DNA of 64,000 nucleotides from Rummeliibacillus sp044763875. GTDB lineage: Bacteria; Bacillota; Bacilli; Bacillales_A; Planococcaceae. Where the stretch lies: assembly GCF_044763875.1 (NCBI RefSeq), contig NZ_JBIWGZ010000001.1:558001-622000 (forward strand), written 5' to 3'. Made by a program: the position numbers and the translations under genes. Positions 7,784 through 15,925 of this stretch are shown here, one piece after another (the stretch's first letter is position 1; each line of letters opens with the position of its first letter). The notes beneath the pieces are model-generated. The model was not told the origin of the DNA, did no database searches, and worked only from the letters and a program-made list of their open reading frames with translations.

Positions 7784-8052
7784 TTCGTTTTTATAAATTT
7801 TTTTAATTTCTACTCAACATTAATTTAACTTTAGAAACGTTAGAAAATTAAAAATTTTTCTGTATTACACCATTTCGAGTTTGTCTTAAAAAATGAACGA
7901 ATTAACTTCTTCTTATATAAATGTATTTATATTTTACTTTTAAAATTAGCTTAATTATCGGGTATTGAATGAAATTTGACCGATATATGCTTATTAGGTG
8001 AAACTTCCATATATTTGGATTTTAAAGCATTAAATTTAATACAGATAAAGAA

Positions 8053-8086
8053 AAAAATCATATTGTTATATAACAATATGATTTTT
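8053..8086. repeat. perfect 34-bp palindrome
   Basis: Two 17-nt arms meet with no spacer; the centre is GTTATATAAC and the outer ends are AAAAA and TTTTT. It could act as a bidirectional terminator, a cruciform or a protein-binding site. No gene ends within 300 bp, so its role is unclear. Confidence 0.7.
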
Positions 8087-8301
8087 CCTTAAAACTTAAA
8101 TATTTTTTTACATCACAATTTTGCATTAATCTATTCCTAACTTCATTTGTATATTCAATATGATAAAGGTCGTACATTTGCTGGAAGTTTCCTGGCTTCT
8201 AAGAATTATTAGGTTCAAAGATGCTATATGCTACATCTACTTTATTTTACAGTTTACCGAGTAGATTCATTAAAAAAATTAACAATATCAAATAACAGAG
8301 C

Positions 8302-8354
8302 CAAAAAACAAAAGAAAAACAGATGATCTAACATTATCGAGTTAGACCATCTGC
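8302..8354 (-). terminator. terminator of the hypothetical gene at 8402
   Basis: On the minus strand CAGATGGTCTAAC pairs with GTTAGATCATCTG, followed by TTTTTCTTTTGTTTTTT. It lies about 50 nt downstream of the stop codon. Confidence 0.85.
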
Positions 8355-8401
8355 CTTATTGTAATAAAAGTAAGTTGATTATTTGATTGAGATGATACGG
8401 T

Positions 8402-8650
8402 TTAATCGGTAATTGTAATCTTGTGTTCATAAAGCTCTCCTGGATATTCAATTGATAAGAAGGATAACAATGGCAGGCTTAAATCTTGTGGGATACGAAA
8501 GTGAACATTATTTATATGGATACGTCGACCGAGTTTATAAATACTCTCATAAAGCGAATCCTTAGTATGCAGGACTACACCTTCTCCCATTTTAGAAACA
8601 TACTCTACAACATAATGCATATTCTCCTTATAGATGTTAATTGTCATCAT
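8402..8650 (-). CDS. hypothetical small protein
   Basis: This is an 82-residue protein of unrecognised family, beginning MMTINIYKENMHYVVEYV. It contains alternating charged and hydrophobic stretches, including SLYESIYKLGRRIHINNVHF and a C-terminal YPGELYEHKITITD. No signal peptide or membrane segment is evident. An AAGGGAAG ribosome binding site supports a start at 8650 or 8656; an ATG at 8674 lacks one. A strong terminator follows, so it is probably a real monocistronic gene. Function is unknown. Confidence 0.6.
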   Translation of the reverse strand: MMTINIYKENMHYVVEYVSKMGEGVVLHTKDSLYESIYKLGRRIHINNVHFRIPQDLSLPLLSFLSIEYPGELYEHKITITD

Positions 8651-8967
8651 ACACATCACTTCCCTTTCTTCCATTTACTATTTAAATTCATTTAAATAGT
8701 AATAACATTATAGCATAAAACAGAATTTTTATTACACTAATAAGCATTACAAACACTTTACGATTGGAATTTATTTTTGATATGTGTCGTGTTTCTTAAT
8801 CTATGCTTCATTACAGTCAATTGTTCCTGATGTAACTTTGTAATGTATTCAAATGAAAATCGATACACTTTTAATGATTATTTTACGTAAAAAACCGCAT
8901 CTTTTAGCAGATAGCTTCAAATTATACTACAGATTAATTATTAACTATTCTATTTTAGTAAATGAGT
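8651..8967. other. intergenic region
   Basis: AT-rich DNA lies upstream of the hypothetical gene at 8402 and downstream of the exonuclease gene. No gene, clear hairpin or operator was recognised. Confidence 0.5.
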
Positions 8968-9690
8968 TTATAATCTCGAAAATCGATCATATACATCTTG
9001 CAACGTATCACACCCAATATTCTTTGCTCTTTCAATATAGAGACTCCAAAGTTCTGCAGTTAGGATTGCATCTCCTAATGCATTATGGCGATTGACGATT
9101 GGAATGTCATTATGGGTACAAAAATCCTCAAGTTTCACAATATCAAGATTCCGCTCAACGATTTTAAATAGAAAGGTTGTATCGATGATGCGATGTTTAA
9201 ATGGCATTCTAAACAAACGATTAATTGCATACTGCATAAAACGCCTTTCATGATTTGCATGATGAGCAACTAGTGATGATTCTTTAACAAACCGCATAAA
9301 TTCAATAAGCACATCAGATGCTGCTGGAGCGTTCTTTATTTCTTCATTTTGAATACCTGTTAGTTGTACTATACCCTGAGGAATTTCCTTTTCAACATGC
9401 ATAAGCGAATAGTATATTTCTTCCCTATGAATTGAAGAACCACTCATTTTAATTGCACCAATTGACAGGATTTCATCTCCCTTTTCTGGAAAAAAGCCTG
9501 TCGTTTCAATATCAAATATAACCACATTTAGTTTAGATAACGGAATAGTTAATGCTTCTTCTAACTGCATTTCTTTTTGGAGTCCTCGCAAAAAAGCAAT
9601 TTGTTGTGCATTTTGAACTTCTCCTAATCCCCCTGTATTACTTCTTCCTTGTATGGATCTTAGTAATTGTTGAAATGGTTCAAAAGCCAT
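8968..9690 (-). CDS. DEDDh-family 3'-5' exonuclease (DnaQ/PolC epsilon-like)
   Basis: This 240-residue protein has a DnaQ-type exonuclease fold in its last 180 residues. Motif I is VVIFDIETTGF (Asp and Glu ligands), motif II lies around LVAHHANHERRFM, and motif III is RHNALGDAILTAELW with the catalytic His and Asp. An N-terminal segment of about 60 residues precedes it. It probably trims DNA 3' ends in repair or proofreading. The ATG at 9690 was chosen over a GTG at 9699 because AAAGGGTG precedes it. It begins 2 bp after the stop codon of the DUF294-type gene, so the two form one operon. Confidence 0.85.
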   Translation of the reverse strand: MAFEPFQQLLRSIQGRSNTGGLGEVQNAQQIAFLRGLQKEMQLEEALTIPLSKLNVVIFDIETTGFFPEKGDEILSIGAIKMSGSSIHREEIYYSLMHVEKEIPQGIVQLTGIQNEEIKNAPAASDVLIEFMRFVKESSLVAHHANHERRFMQYAINRLFRMPFKHRIIDTTFLFKIVERNLDIVKLEDFCTHNDIPIVNRHNALGDAILTAELWSLYIERAKNIGCDTLQDVYDRFSRL

Positions 9691-9692
9691 AT

Positions 9693-10667
9693 TTAACACC
9701 CTTTTTCAATGAGCTCGATTATTTCATCATGTAGTCTTATGCCATTTTTAACAATTTGCTTAATTTCCTTTTTTTCCTTCCTCCCAAGCCTTGCTATTTT
9801 AAAAAAATGCGTGTCACTGTAACAATCTACTTTATTCAGAGATAGTCGATATTTTAATAGTTGATCAAAATCTCTTTCGCAATTTCTTAGAAGTTCTGCA
9901 TATTCTTCTTTTTCAATCAAACGATACATACGGGCAAGTGTGGAAGTTTCATATACACCTTCTTTGATCGCTAATACTCTTGTAGCATTAACATACGGTA
10001 CAAATGCAGAATATTTTATATCTAAATAACCTTGATATATACCGTATCTTTCTACTAAAAGTTGACCAAATGGCCCGATTACATTTTTTACATGCATAAT
10101 ATTAGCCGTAAATCGCTTTAGGAGATTCGGATTCGTTCGTTGGTATTCATAAATAACTGATTTCAATCGTCTGATATAATTTACTTTTCCTTCTAAAACT
10201 CGAGCATCAAAAAATATCTGCAAATAACGAATTGCTTCCCAACTTTCAGATTCCATCCAAGTAAGAAGTTGTTTTCTCCATGCATCAATTGATTTGCACC
10301 ACAGCGGATTTGAACTCATAATATTCCCTTTACAATAAGGATAGCCAACTATTGCAAGACCATCCGAAAGCTCCTCCCCAAGAGCTTTAAAATAGCTACT
10401 ACTTTCTTCAGTGTCTTCTTTATAAATGATACCGTGATCTTGATCACTGATAAAACCTTGCTCTAATCTTCCTCCACTCCCTGTCACAAACCACGAAAAG
10501 TTACAAGGTGGTACCCCTTTGTTTAACTTAATAATTGCCACCTGCATTACCTTTCTCATTACTTGATCATGAAATGAATTTAACCCTTTTAAATCATCTT
10601 TGAATTGAAAAATAGTTTGATCTTTCCAATCCTTAATCGTTTCATACGTTAACACCCCAGCGTTCAA
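9693..10667 (-). CDS. DUF294-type putative nucleotidyltransferase
   Basis: About 324 residues. The segment FVTGSGGRLEQGFISDQDHGIIY is the GSGGR..(Q/E)...SDQDxG signature of GlnD-like/DUF294 nucleotidyltransferases, whose aspartates bind metal. The helical C-terminal half matches the DUF294 substrate-binding domain. GlnD-like proteins uridylylate signal proteins, but the target here is unknown. A TTG at 10667, about 10 nt after AAGGA, is preferred; a GTG at 10676 overlaps the ribosome binding site. The gene sits between amtB and the exonuclease; nearness to an ammonium transporter may hint at nitrogen signalling, but no PII gene is adjacent. Confidence 0.78.
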   Translation of the reverse strand: MNAGVLTYETIKDWKDQTIFQFKDDLKGLNSFHDQVMRKVMQVAIIKLNKGVPPCNFSWFVTGSGGRLEQGFISDQDHGIIYKEDTEESSSYFKALGEELSDGLAIVGYPYCKGNIMSSNPLWCKSIDAWRKQLLTWMESESWEAIRYLQIFFDARVLEGKVNYIRRLKSVIYEYQRTNPNLLKRFTANIMHVKNVIGPFGQLLVERYGIYQGYLDIKYSAFVPYVNATRVLAIKEGVYETSTLARMYRLIEKEEYAELLRNCERDFDQLLKYRLSLNKVDCYSDTHFFKIARLGRKEKKEIKQIVKNGIRLHDEIIELIEKGC

Positions 10668-10685
10668 CAGAAACACTTCCTTTTC

Positions 10686-10716
10686 GTAAAAAGCCTGTAT
10701 TTTTTAGGCTTTTTAC
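10686..10716 (-). terminator. terminator of amtB
   Basis: Two perfect 11-nt arms (GTAAAAAGCCT and AGGCTTTTTAC) begin directly after the amtB stop codon. It separates amtB from the DUF294/exonuclease operon. Confidence 0.85.
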
Positions 10717-12006
10717 TTATGAACTAATTTGAGTTTTACTAGCAATGACAGTTTCAGCTTTTTCTTGTGCCATTTGTTCTGGATAACCATAGCTACCATG
10801 TTCGCTAATATCTAACCCCATAATTTCTTCTTCTTCGCTGACACGAATTCCTCCCATCATTTTCTTCATTACCCAAAGAATTGCGTACGAAACAACAAAT
10901 GCGTAAATCCCTGCTACAGCTACACCCATAAATTGAACTCCTAATTGGTGAAGACCACCACCATAAAATAATCCAGGTTTACCTACAGTAGCTAATTCTT
11001 TTGTTGCGAATAAGCCTGTAGATAATGTACCCCAAATCCCAGGGATACCATGTACAGATACTGCGAAGATTGGATCGTCTACTTTGCTCTTTTCTAAGAA
11101 ACGAGCGCTGTAGAAGGTTAAGATACCTGCGATGAACCCAATAACAACAGAAGCCCAAACATCTACAAATGCACAAGAGGCTGTGATCGCTACTAATCCA
11201 GCAAGCGCACCATTTAAAATCGTTGGAATATCGGGTTTTCCTAGTACAACCCATGAAATTAATGTTGCTGCTACTGCACCAGCTCCAGCAGCTAAATTTG
11301 TATTAAGAGCAACGAAACCGAAGAAAGCTTTATCAACAGAAACTGTACTACCGGCGTTAAATCCAAACCAGCCTACCCAAAGAATTAATACGGCCAATGC
11401 AGTGTAAACTTGGTTGTGTCCTGCAATATTATTTGCTGAACCGTCTTTATTAAATTTACCAATACGAGGTTTTAAAAGAATCGTTGCGGCAAGCGCAGCC
11501 ATCGCACCTGTTAAGTGTACGACTGTAGAACCGGCGAAATCTTGTTTACCATGTTCCGCTAACCACCCCCCACCCCAAATCCAGTGAGCGATAACGGGAT
11601 AAACTAGAATACCAAATAGAATTGTAAAAACTACATAGGCTGAAAATTTCGCACGTTCCGCAAAACCACCGAGAGCAATTGTAATTGAAATTGCTGCAAA
11701 CGCTAATTGAAAAAAAAAGAATACTGCTGTCGCTAGACCAGCATCTTTCACCTGATTTCCTGAGTAGAAAAAGTCTGTCATCCCTACAAAGAAATTTGCA
11801 TTCCCTCCAAAAATCAAGCCATAGCCTAATGCCCAAAATACTAATGATGCTAACCCAAAAGTGAAAATTGTTTTACCAGCTACGTGACCAGCATTTTTCA
11901 TTCTTGTGGAACCAGCTTCTAATAAAATAAATCCACCAATCATTAAAATAACTAAAACTCCGCTGACCATCGTCCACAAGCTATTCATCAGATATGTTGC
12001 ATCCAT
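10717..12006 (-). CDS. amtB: ammonium transporter (AmtB/NrgA)
   Basis: A 429-residue membrane protein of the Amt family, with about 11 transmembrane helices. Family motifs include GFILLEAGSTRMKNAGH near residue 25, STVVHLTGAMAALAATILLKPR, GWFGFNAGST and SVHGIPGIWGTLSTGLFA. It moves ammonium or ammonia into the cell under nitrogen limitation. The ATG at 12006 was chosen because AAGGGG precedes it by 9 nt. Unlike B. subtilis nrgAB, no PII-like gene follows; a terminator comes instead. A perfect TnrA/GlnR box (12051-12067) and a CodY-like box (12118-12132) lie upstream. Confidence 0.95.
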   Translation of the reverse strand: MDATYLMNSLWTMVSGVLVILMIGGFILLEAGSTRMKNAGHVAGKTIFTFGLASLVFWALGYGLIFGGNANFFVGMTDFFYSGNQVKDAGLATAVFFFFQLAFAAISITIALGGFAERAKFSAYVVFTILFGILVYPVIAHWIWGGGWLAEHGKQDFAGSTVVHLTGAMAALAATILLKPRIGKFNKDGSANNIAGHNQVYTALAVLILWVGWFGFNAGSTVSVDKAFFGFVALNTNLAAGAGAVAATLISWVVLGKPDIPTILNGALAGLVAITASCAFVDVWASVVIGFIAGILTFYSARFLEKSKVDDPIFAVSVHGIPGIWGTLSTGLFATKELATVGKPGLFYGGGLHQLGVQFMGVAVAGIYAFVVSYAILWVMKKMMGGIRVSEEEEIMGLDISEHGSYGYPEQMAQEKAETVIASKTQISS

Positions 12007-12050
12007 GAATACCATCCCCTTTTCTTTATGTCACCTTATTTAATAACACA

Positions 12051-12067
12051 TGTTAGATTTTATAACA
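12051..12067. promoter_or_regulatory. TnrA/GlnR box upstream of amtB
   Basis: The 17 bases TGTTAGATTTTATAACA fit the consensus TGTNANAWWWTNTNACA at every fixed position. The site is centred 53 bp upstream of the amtB start. In Bacillus, TnrA activates nrgA during nitrogen limitation and GlnR can use the same box. Which protein acts here is not known. Confidence 0.85.
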
Positions 12068-12117
12068 TGAATTATTATTTATTTATATTTTACACACAGA
12101 AAATGATTAGTCAATAT

Positions 12118-12132
12118 AATTTTCAGAAATTT
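12118..12132 (+). promoter_or_regulatory. CodY-like box upstream of amtB
   Basis: AATTTTCAGAAATTT matches the CodY consensus AATTTTCWGAAAATT at 14 of 15 positions. It lies about 110 bp upstream of amtB and 50 bp from the TnrA box, so joint nitrogen and amino-acid control is plausible. Confidence 0.55.
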
Positions 12133-12510
12133 ATAAATTCTATGTAAGGTTTTGTTACATTCGTTTTTGATAAAAGGCTTTCATCTGTTATATAAGTTAT
12201 AAGAATATAACTTTCCCTTCAGTTATATTCTTGTTTTGTTTTCCAATAAGCAATAATAATTGGAATTCGCGAATAACCCTAAAATAATTTCACAAAAAAC
12301 TGTCGATATGATACTTGCATCGTTATTTCAAACAATTATCCAATTGATGATTCAATTTGTGAAAGTAAACTATCTGGTGGAGAATTCGCTATATTCAAAG
12401 TTAAATAATCAGCGGAAGCCATTTAAAAAGCGTGGACTGAAATTCTTTCCTTATTTACTAAACAGTAGTTATCAAATTGAAATTTCAAAAACCTATCCAT
12501 TCAAAAAATG
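12133..12510. other. gene-free region with an orphan hairpin
   Basis: A reading frame of 83 codons starting with TTG at 12260 has no ribosome binding site and an atypical composition; I do not call it a gene. The hairpin at 12201-12232 is the only structured element. Confidence 0.5.
12201..12232 (+). terminator. orphan terminator-like hairpin
   Basis: AAGAATATAACT pairs perfectly with AGTTATATTCTT over an 8-nt loop, followed on the plus strand by GTTTTGTTTT. No plus-strand gene lies upstream; it might end an unannotated small RNA or be a relic. Confidence 0.5.
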
Positions 12511-12550
12511 AAAAAGCAATGCAAATCACCAAATTTGCATTGCTTTTCTT
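12511..12550. terminator. terminator of the oligopeptide-binding protein gene
   Basis: GCAATGCAAAT pairs with ATTTGCATTGC around CACCAA, flanked by A-run and T-run. It lies 60 bp past the stop codon at 12610. Confidence 0.85.
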
Positions 12551-12609
12551 GTATTATTCTTTTTGACTAACATATTACAAGCGTTTTTTCATACCTTCAA
12601 AATGATCCT

Positions 12610-14199
12610 TTATTTTACAGTTACATCTTTTAAATCATCTGCTTCTGTAGGGTGTGGTTGATAATTCTTTACATTACTTCTAGCCCCAACAATCGGTGTT
12701 GAATGAACTAAAGGTAGTACAGGGATAATTTCGCGTAAACGATTTTGTATATCTGCATAAATTACTTCTCGTTTTGCATGATCAGTTGTGGAACGGGCTT
12801 CTGCTAACCATTTTTGTATTTTTTCATCATGTAATTGCGAATTGTTTAATGAACCTGATTTATAGAAGAATAAGGATAACAAATTATCAGGATCTCCATT
12901 ATCACTCGTTCCACCTAGTAAGAATAATTGCGCTTCACCTTTACGTGTTTTTTCTAAATACGTAGCCCATTCATAAGTAACAATTTTTGTTTTCATCCCA
13001 ATCATTTCTAAATTCTTTTGAATTGCCTCTGCAACTTTTTGACCATCCGGCATGTATGGACGCGGAACAGGCATTGCCCATAATTCAACTACTTTTCCAT
13101 CATACGAAGATTCTTTCAATAAAGATTTTGCTTTTTCAACATCAAAAGTATACGGTTCTGTATTTTCGTTATAGCCTAGCGCTGTCGGCTGTAATGGATT
13201 TTTTGCTTCAGTAGCGAATCCCTCAAAGAAACTATTCACAATAGCTTGGCGATCTATGGCCATGCTTACTGCTTCTCGCACTTTTTTGTCATCAAGTGGC
13301 TTTTGTGTCATTGTCATTCCTAAATAACCTACATTAAATGATGGTCTTTTTAATAATTGCAGATTTTGATCTTGTTCAATTCGTGTATGATCACTAGGGC
13401 TTAATCCATCAGCAATGTCAATTTCACCTGTCACTAAACTATTTAATCTTGCTGAGTTATCAGGCAACGTACGATAAATCAACTTCGAAACTTTCGGATA
13501 GCCTTTTTGCCAATAATTTGGATTCTTTTCAAGTTCTATTGTATTGTTCCGTTTCCAACTAACAAATTTGAAAGGTCCTGTACCAACAGGATTTTCTCCA
13601 TATTTGTCGCCCTCTTTTTCAATGGCAGTAGGGCTAGCGATTGAAAATGCAGTCATCGCAAGATTATTTAATAATGCTGCAGAAGGTTTTTTCAATTTTA
13701 ATTCGAAAGTAGTGTCATCTACTGCCTTTACAGAATCGATCATATGGTTTTTTTCTCCTTTAAAACCACCAAACATATCTCCGTAATACGGAAATTGATC
13801 AACTGTACCATTCATCCATCTTTCAAAGTTTTTCACTACCGCTTCTGCGTTAAAATCCGTACCATCCTGGAACTTAACTCCCTCTTGTAGTATAAAAGTA
13901 TACGTTAATTGATCCTTTGAAATTTTCCATTCTTTAGCCAAGCTCGGTTTAATTGATGTATCTTTTTCTCCAAACTGTACAAGTGTTTCGTAAATATTTC
14001 TTGCTACTTTAAATGATTCCCCATCCGTTATAGTGATTGGATCTAGAGAAACCGAATCAGTACCTCGTCCATATACAAGTGAGCTTTGTTTTTCTCCGTC
14101 GTTATTTGATTCCCCACTATTATTTGTAGAATCCTTTCCACAAGCGCTTAATACCACTAGAATAATTGCCATTAAACTATAGACTAACCATTTCCTCAT
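12610..14199 (-). CDS. family-5 ABC transporter substrate-binding lipoprotein (oligopeptide/dipeptide type)
   Basis: This 529-residue extracytoplasmic binding protein has the lipobox VLSAC near residues 16-20, then a Ser/Asn-rich linker. The OppA/DppA fold shows in RGTDSVSLDPITITDGES, ETLVQFGEKDTSIKPSLAKEW and VGTGPFKFVSWKRNNTIELEKN. The C-terminal AVSMAIDRQAIVNSFFEGFA is also characteristic. It would deliver peptides (or, in some relatives, nickel or other solutes) to an ABC permease. No permease genes accompany it. The start is well defined by GGGGGA before the ATG. Terminator at 12511-12550. Confidence 0.92.
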   Translation of the reverse strand: MRKWLVYSLMAIILVVLSACGKDSTNNSGESNNDGEKQSSLVYGRGTDSVSLDPITITDGESFKVARNIYETLVQFGEKDTSIKPSLAKEWKISKDQLTYTFILQEGVKFQDGTDFNAEAVVKNFERWMNGTVDQFPYYGDMFGGFKGEKNHMIDSVKAVDDTTFELKLKKPSAALLNNLAMTAFSIASPTAIEKEGDKYGENPVGTGPFKFVSWKRNNTIELEKNPNYWQKGYPKVSKLIYRTLPDNSARLNSLVTGEIDIADGLSPSDHTRIEQDQNLQLLKRPSFNVGYLGMTMTQKPLDDKKVREAVSMAIDRQAIVNSFFEGFATEAKNPLQPTALGYNENTEPYTFDVEKAKSLLKESSYDGKVVELWAMPVPRPYMPDGQKVAEAIQKNLEMIGMKTKIVTYEWATYLEKTRKGEAQLFLLGGTSDNGDPDNLLSLFFYKSGSLNNSQLHDEKIQKWLAEARSTTDHAKREVIYADIQNRLREIIPVLPLVHSTPIVGARSNVKNYQPHPTEADDLKDVTVK

Positions 14200-14329
14200 A
14201 AAAATCCCCCTTTAAACATATACTGAATATTCAGAATTCATTATATATGAAAATATAATGAAATGATAGATGAAAAAGTAGCTGTTTACTAAATGAGACT
14301 ACTAAAAAAGTTTCTAGTAATAAACTTAG

Positions 14330-14363
14330 CCAGTTAGAAAACGATTCGTCGTTTTCTAACTGG
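14330..14363. terminator. strong hairpin with TTCG loop
   Basis: The 15-nt arms CCAGTTAGAAAACGA and TCGTTTTCTAACTGG enclose TTCG. A T-rich tail lies on the plus strand although no plus-strand gene precedes it. On the minus strand it could stop readthrough from the MFS gene. Confidence 0.5.
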
Positions 14364-14382
14364 TTGTTTTCTTCTATGCCGT

Positions 14383-14515
14383 TGATTTTCGTTCCAGCGG
14401 TCGCTTTCCAGGGGGCATACCTAAAGCCGCTTCGTCGCGCTTACGCTCCTGCAGGGTCACAAGCTGTACAAGCATTTCCCCCTAAGAGTCGCCGCCTGCA
14501 CTACAATCAACTAGA
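14383..14515. repeat. GC-rich dispersed palindromic repeat, copy A (degenerate)
   Basis: This block stands out in base composition. It shares phrases such as CGCTTTCC, CTCCTGCAGG and AGTCGCCGCCTG with the copies at 22.2 and 36.9 kb. It is a decayed copy in the gap between the MFS gene and the oligopeptide-binding gene. Confidence 0.6.
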
Positions 14516-14605
14516 TTACCTAAGAATAGAATGGATTTCCCTCGCATCTATAAAGCGACTGGAATGGAATTTGATCAGCATTTGATGACGCATGATCTCT
14601 GTTAA

Positions 14606-15820
14606 CTAGGCTGCTTTTTGTGCCGTTTCTATATGAATATTATTCTTTTTCATTTGCAATAAATAATATAAAGTTATGCAAATACTTAATGTTCCAAAAA
14701 ATAGAACCATATTTTCGAGTCCTATCAAATCTAAAAGCGCACCTGTTGAAAGAAGTACGATTTGGAATGAAGTACGATCTAACATATTACGGAATGAAAA
14801 GAAACGGCCATGATATTCTTTAGGTACTTGTTTTTGGAAAATGGTCATTACTGTCGGGAAGAAACATCCTACCGAAAATCCAAATAACCCAAATGTAATA
14901 AGCGACATAGCTGGAATATGAGCGAAGTGTAACAATAATTCTGCAGCTCCTATTACAAATAAGGAGAAAAATAATATACTATTCGTTTTCCATTTAGAAC
15001 CAATATATTTTATCGCAACGGAACCTAGCATAAAGGAAATTCCTTCGACTGTATAAATAAGGCCTTTTATCGAAGATGAATCTTGTATTTCACTAATACT
15101 AATTACTAGTAGATTAAAAGAACCTATGAATAACACGGGTATATAAGATAAAATCAACGTATATTTTATACCTACATCCCGTTTCAACATTGGAAAGACT
15201 TCTTTAAAACTCCCTTGATCCTTATGCTCTTCCACTGAGTTCTGTTTAAGATCATCCTTCGTCTCAGGTATTTTAAGCATAAATGTAAGCAACAACAGAA
15301 TTATATAGGCAATCATCGACATACCATATAGTGCACTAATTGGTGCATACACTAATACTAAACCTGCGAGTGCAGTACCTGCCACTCGTGCAATTGTTGA
15401 AATATTCATATCCCAGCCATTAAGTTGCAACAAATCTTTCTCTTCAACAATTAAGGGAAGAGCGGCTTGTAATGCTGGAAAATAAAAGGCTGCTGAAATT
15501 TGCATTGTAACTAGAAATACAATCATCCAGGATATCGAATCTGTTGCCAATGCAATAAACATAAATACCACACTAATCACTCGCCCCGCTCCAGATATGA
15601 TTAATACGGTTTTTTTCTTTGATTGATCTATTATCCTTCCAGCATATGGCCCCACTAATATCCCCGCTAGTAATCCACTAGCTAGAATAAGTGATTTCAT
15701 AAAGTCTGATGGAACACCTTCTTGCATAAACTCTAGATTGCCAATGATTCCAGCCCATAAACCTAGTCCAGCAATCAATTCACCTGAAAGTATTATCCAA
15801 ACATTCCGACTTCTCCACAT
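14606..15820 (-). CDS. MFS transporter, macrolide-efflux-like
   Basis: This 404-residue protein has about 12 transmembrane helices. The loop after TM2 is AGRIIDQSKKKTVLI, a variant of the MFS motif A. A long polar segment (KIPETKDDLKQNSVEEHKDQ) near the middle separates two 6-helix halves. It resembles MFS_3-type drug or macrolide exporters. Substrate is unknown. GGAGGTGGGGAT before ATG 15820 supports the start. It stands alone downstream of the parEC terminator. Confidence 0.85.
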   Translation of the reverse strand: MWRSRNVWIILSGELIAGLGLWAGIIGNLEFMQEGVPSDFMKSLILASGLLAGILVGPYAGRIIDQSKKKTVLIISGAGRVISVVFMFIALATDSISWMIVFLVTMQISAAFYFPALQAALPLIVEEKDLLQLNGWDMNISTIARVAGTALAGLVLVYAPISALYGMSMIAYIILLLLTFMLKIPETKDDLKQNSVEEHKDQGSFKEVFPMLKRDVGIKYTLILSYIPVLFIGSFNLLVISISEIQDSSSIKGLIYTVEGISFMLGSVAIKYIGSKWKTNSILFFSLFVIGAAELLLHFAHIPAMSLITFGLFGFSVGCFFPTVMTIFQKQVPKEYHGRFFSFRNMLDRTSFQIVLLSTGALLDLIGLENMVLFFGTLSICITLYYLLQMKKNNIHIETAQKAA

Positions 15821-15833
15821 ATCCCCACCTCCA

Positions 15834-15868
15834 AAAAAGAAAGGAACTGCTTCCAGTTCCTTTCTAGT
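15834..15868 (-). terminator. terminator of parE-parC
   Basis: On the minus strand CTAGAAAGGAACT pairs with AGTTCCTTTCT around GGAAGC, followed by a T-run. It lies 58 bp past the parC stop codon, between parC and the MFS gene. Confidence 0.88.
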
Positions 15869-15925
15869 TTAATAATGGTATTATTGTATCGTAAATCAAA
15901 TATTTAGACTACCTAATTAATTAAA

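Larger units (their letters stand above)
7784..8401. other. AT-rich gene-free region
   Basis: No gene is supported in this stretch. It holds a perfect 34-bp palindrome (8053-8086) and, near its right end, the terminator of the gene at 8402. The rest is low-complexity AT-rich DNA. Confidence 0.6.

Noticed and set aside
12260..12511. 83-codon plus-strand reading frame upstream of amtB
   Set aside because: It starts with TTG, has no ribosome binding site, no recognisable motif, and ends inside a terminator serving the opposite strand.
14364..14585. 73-codon plus-strand frame
   Set aside because: It lies over degenerate repeat copy A and begins right after a hairpin without a ribosome binding site.
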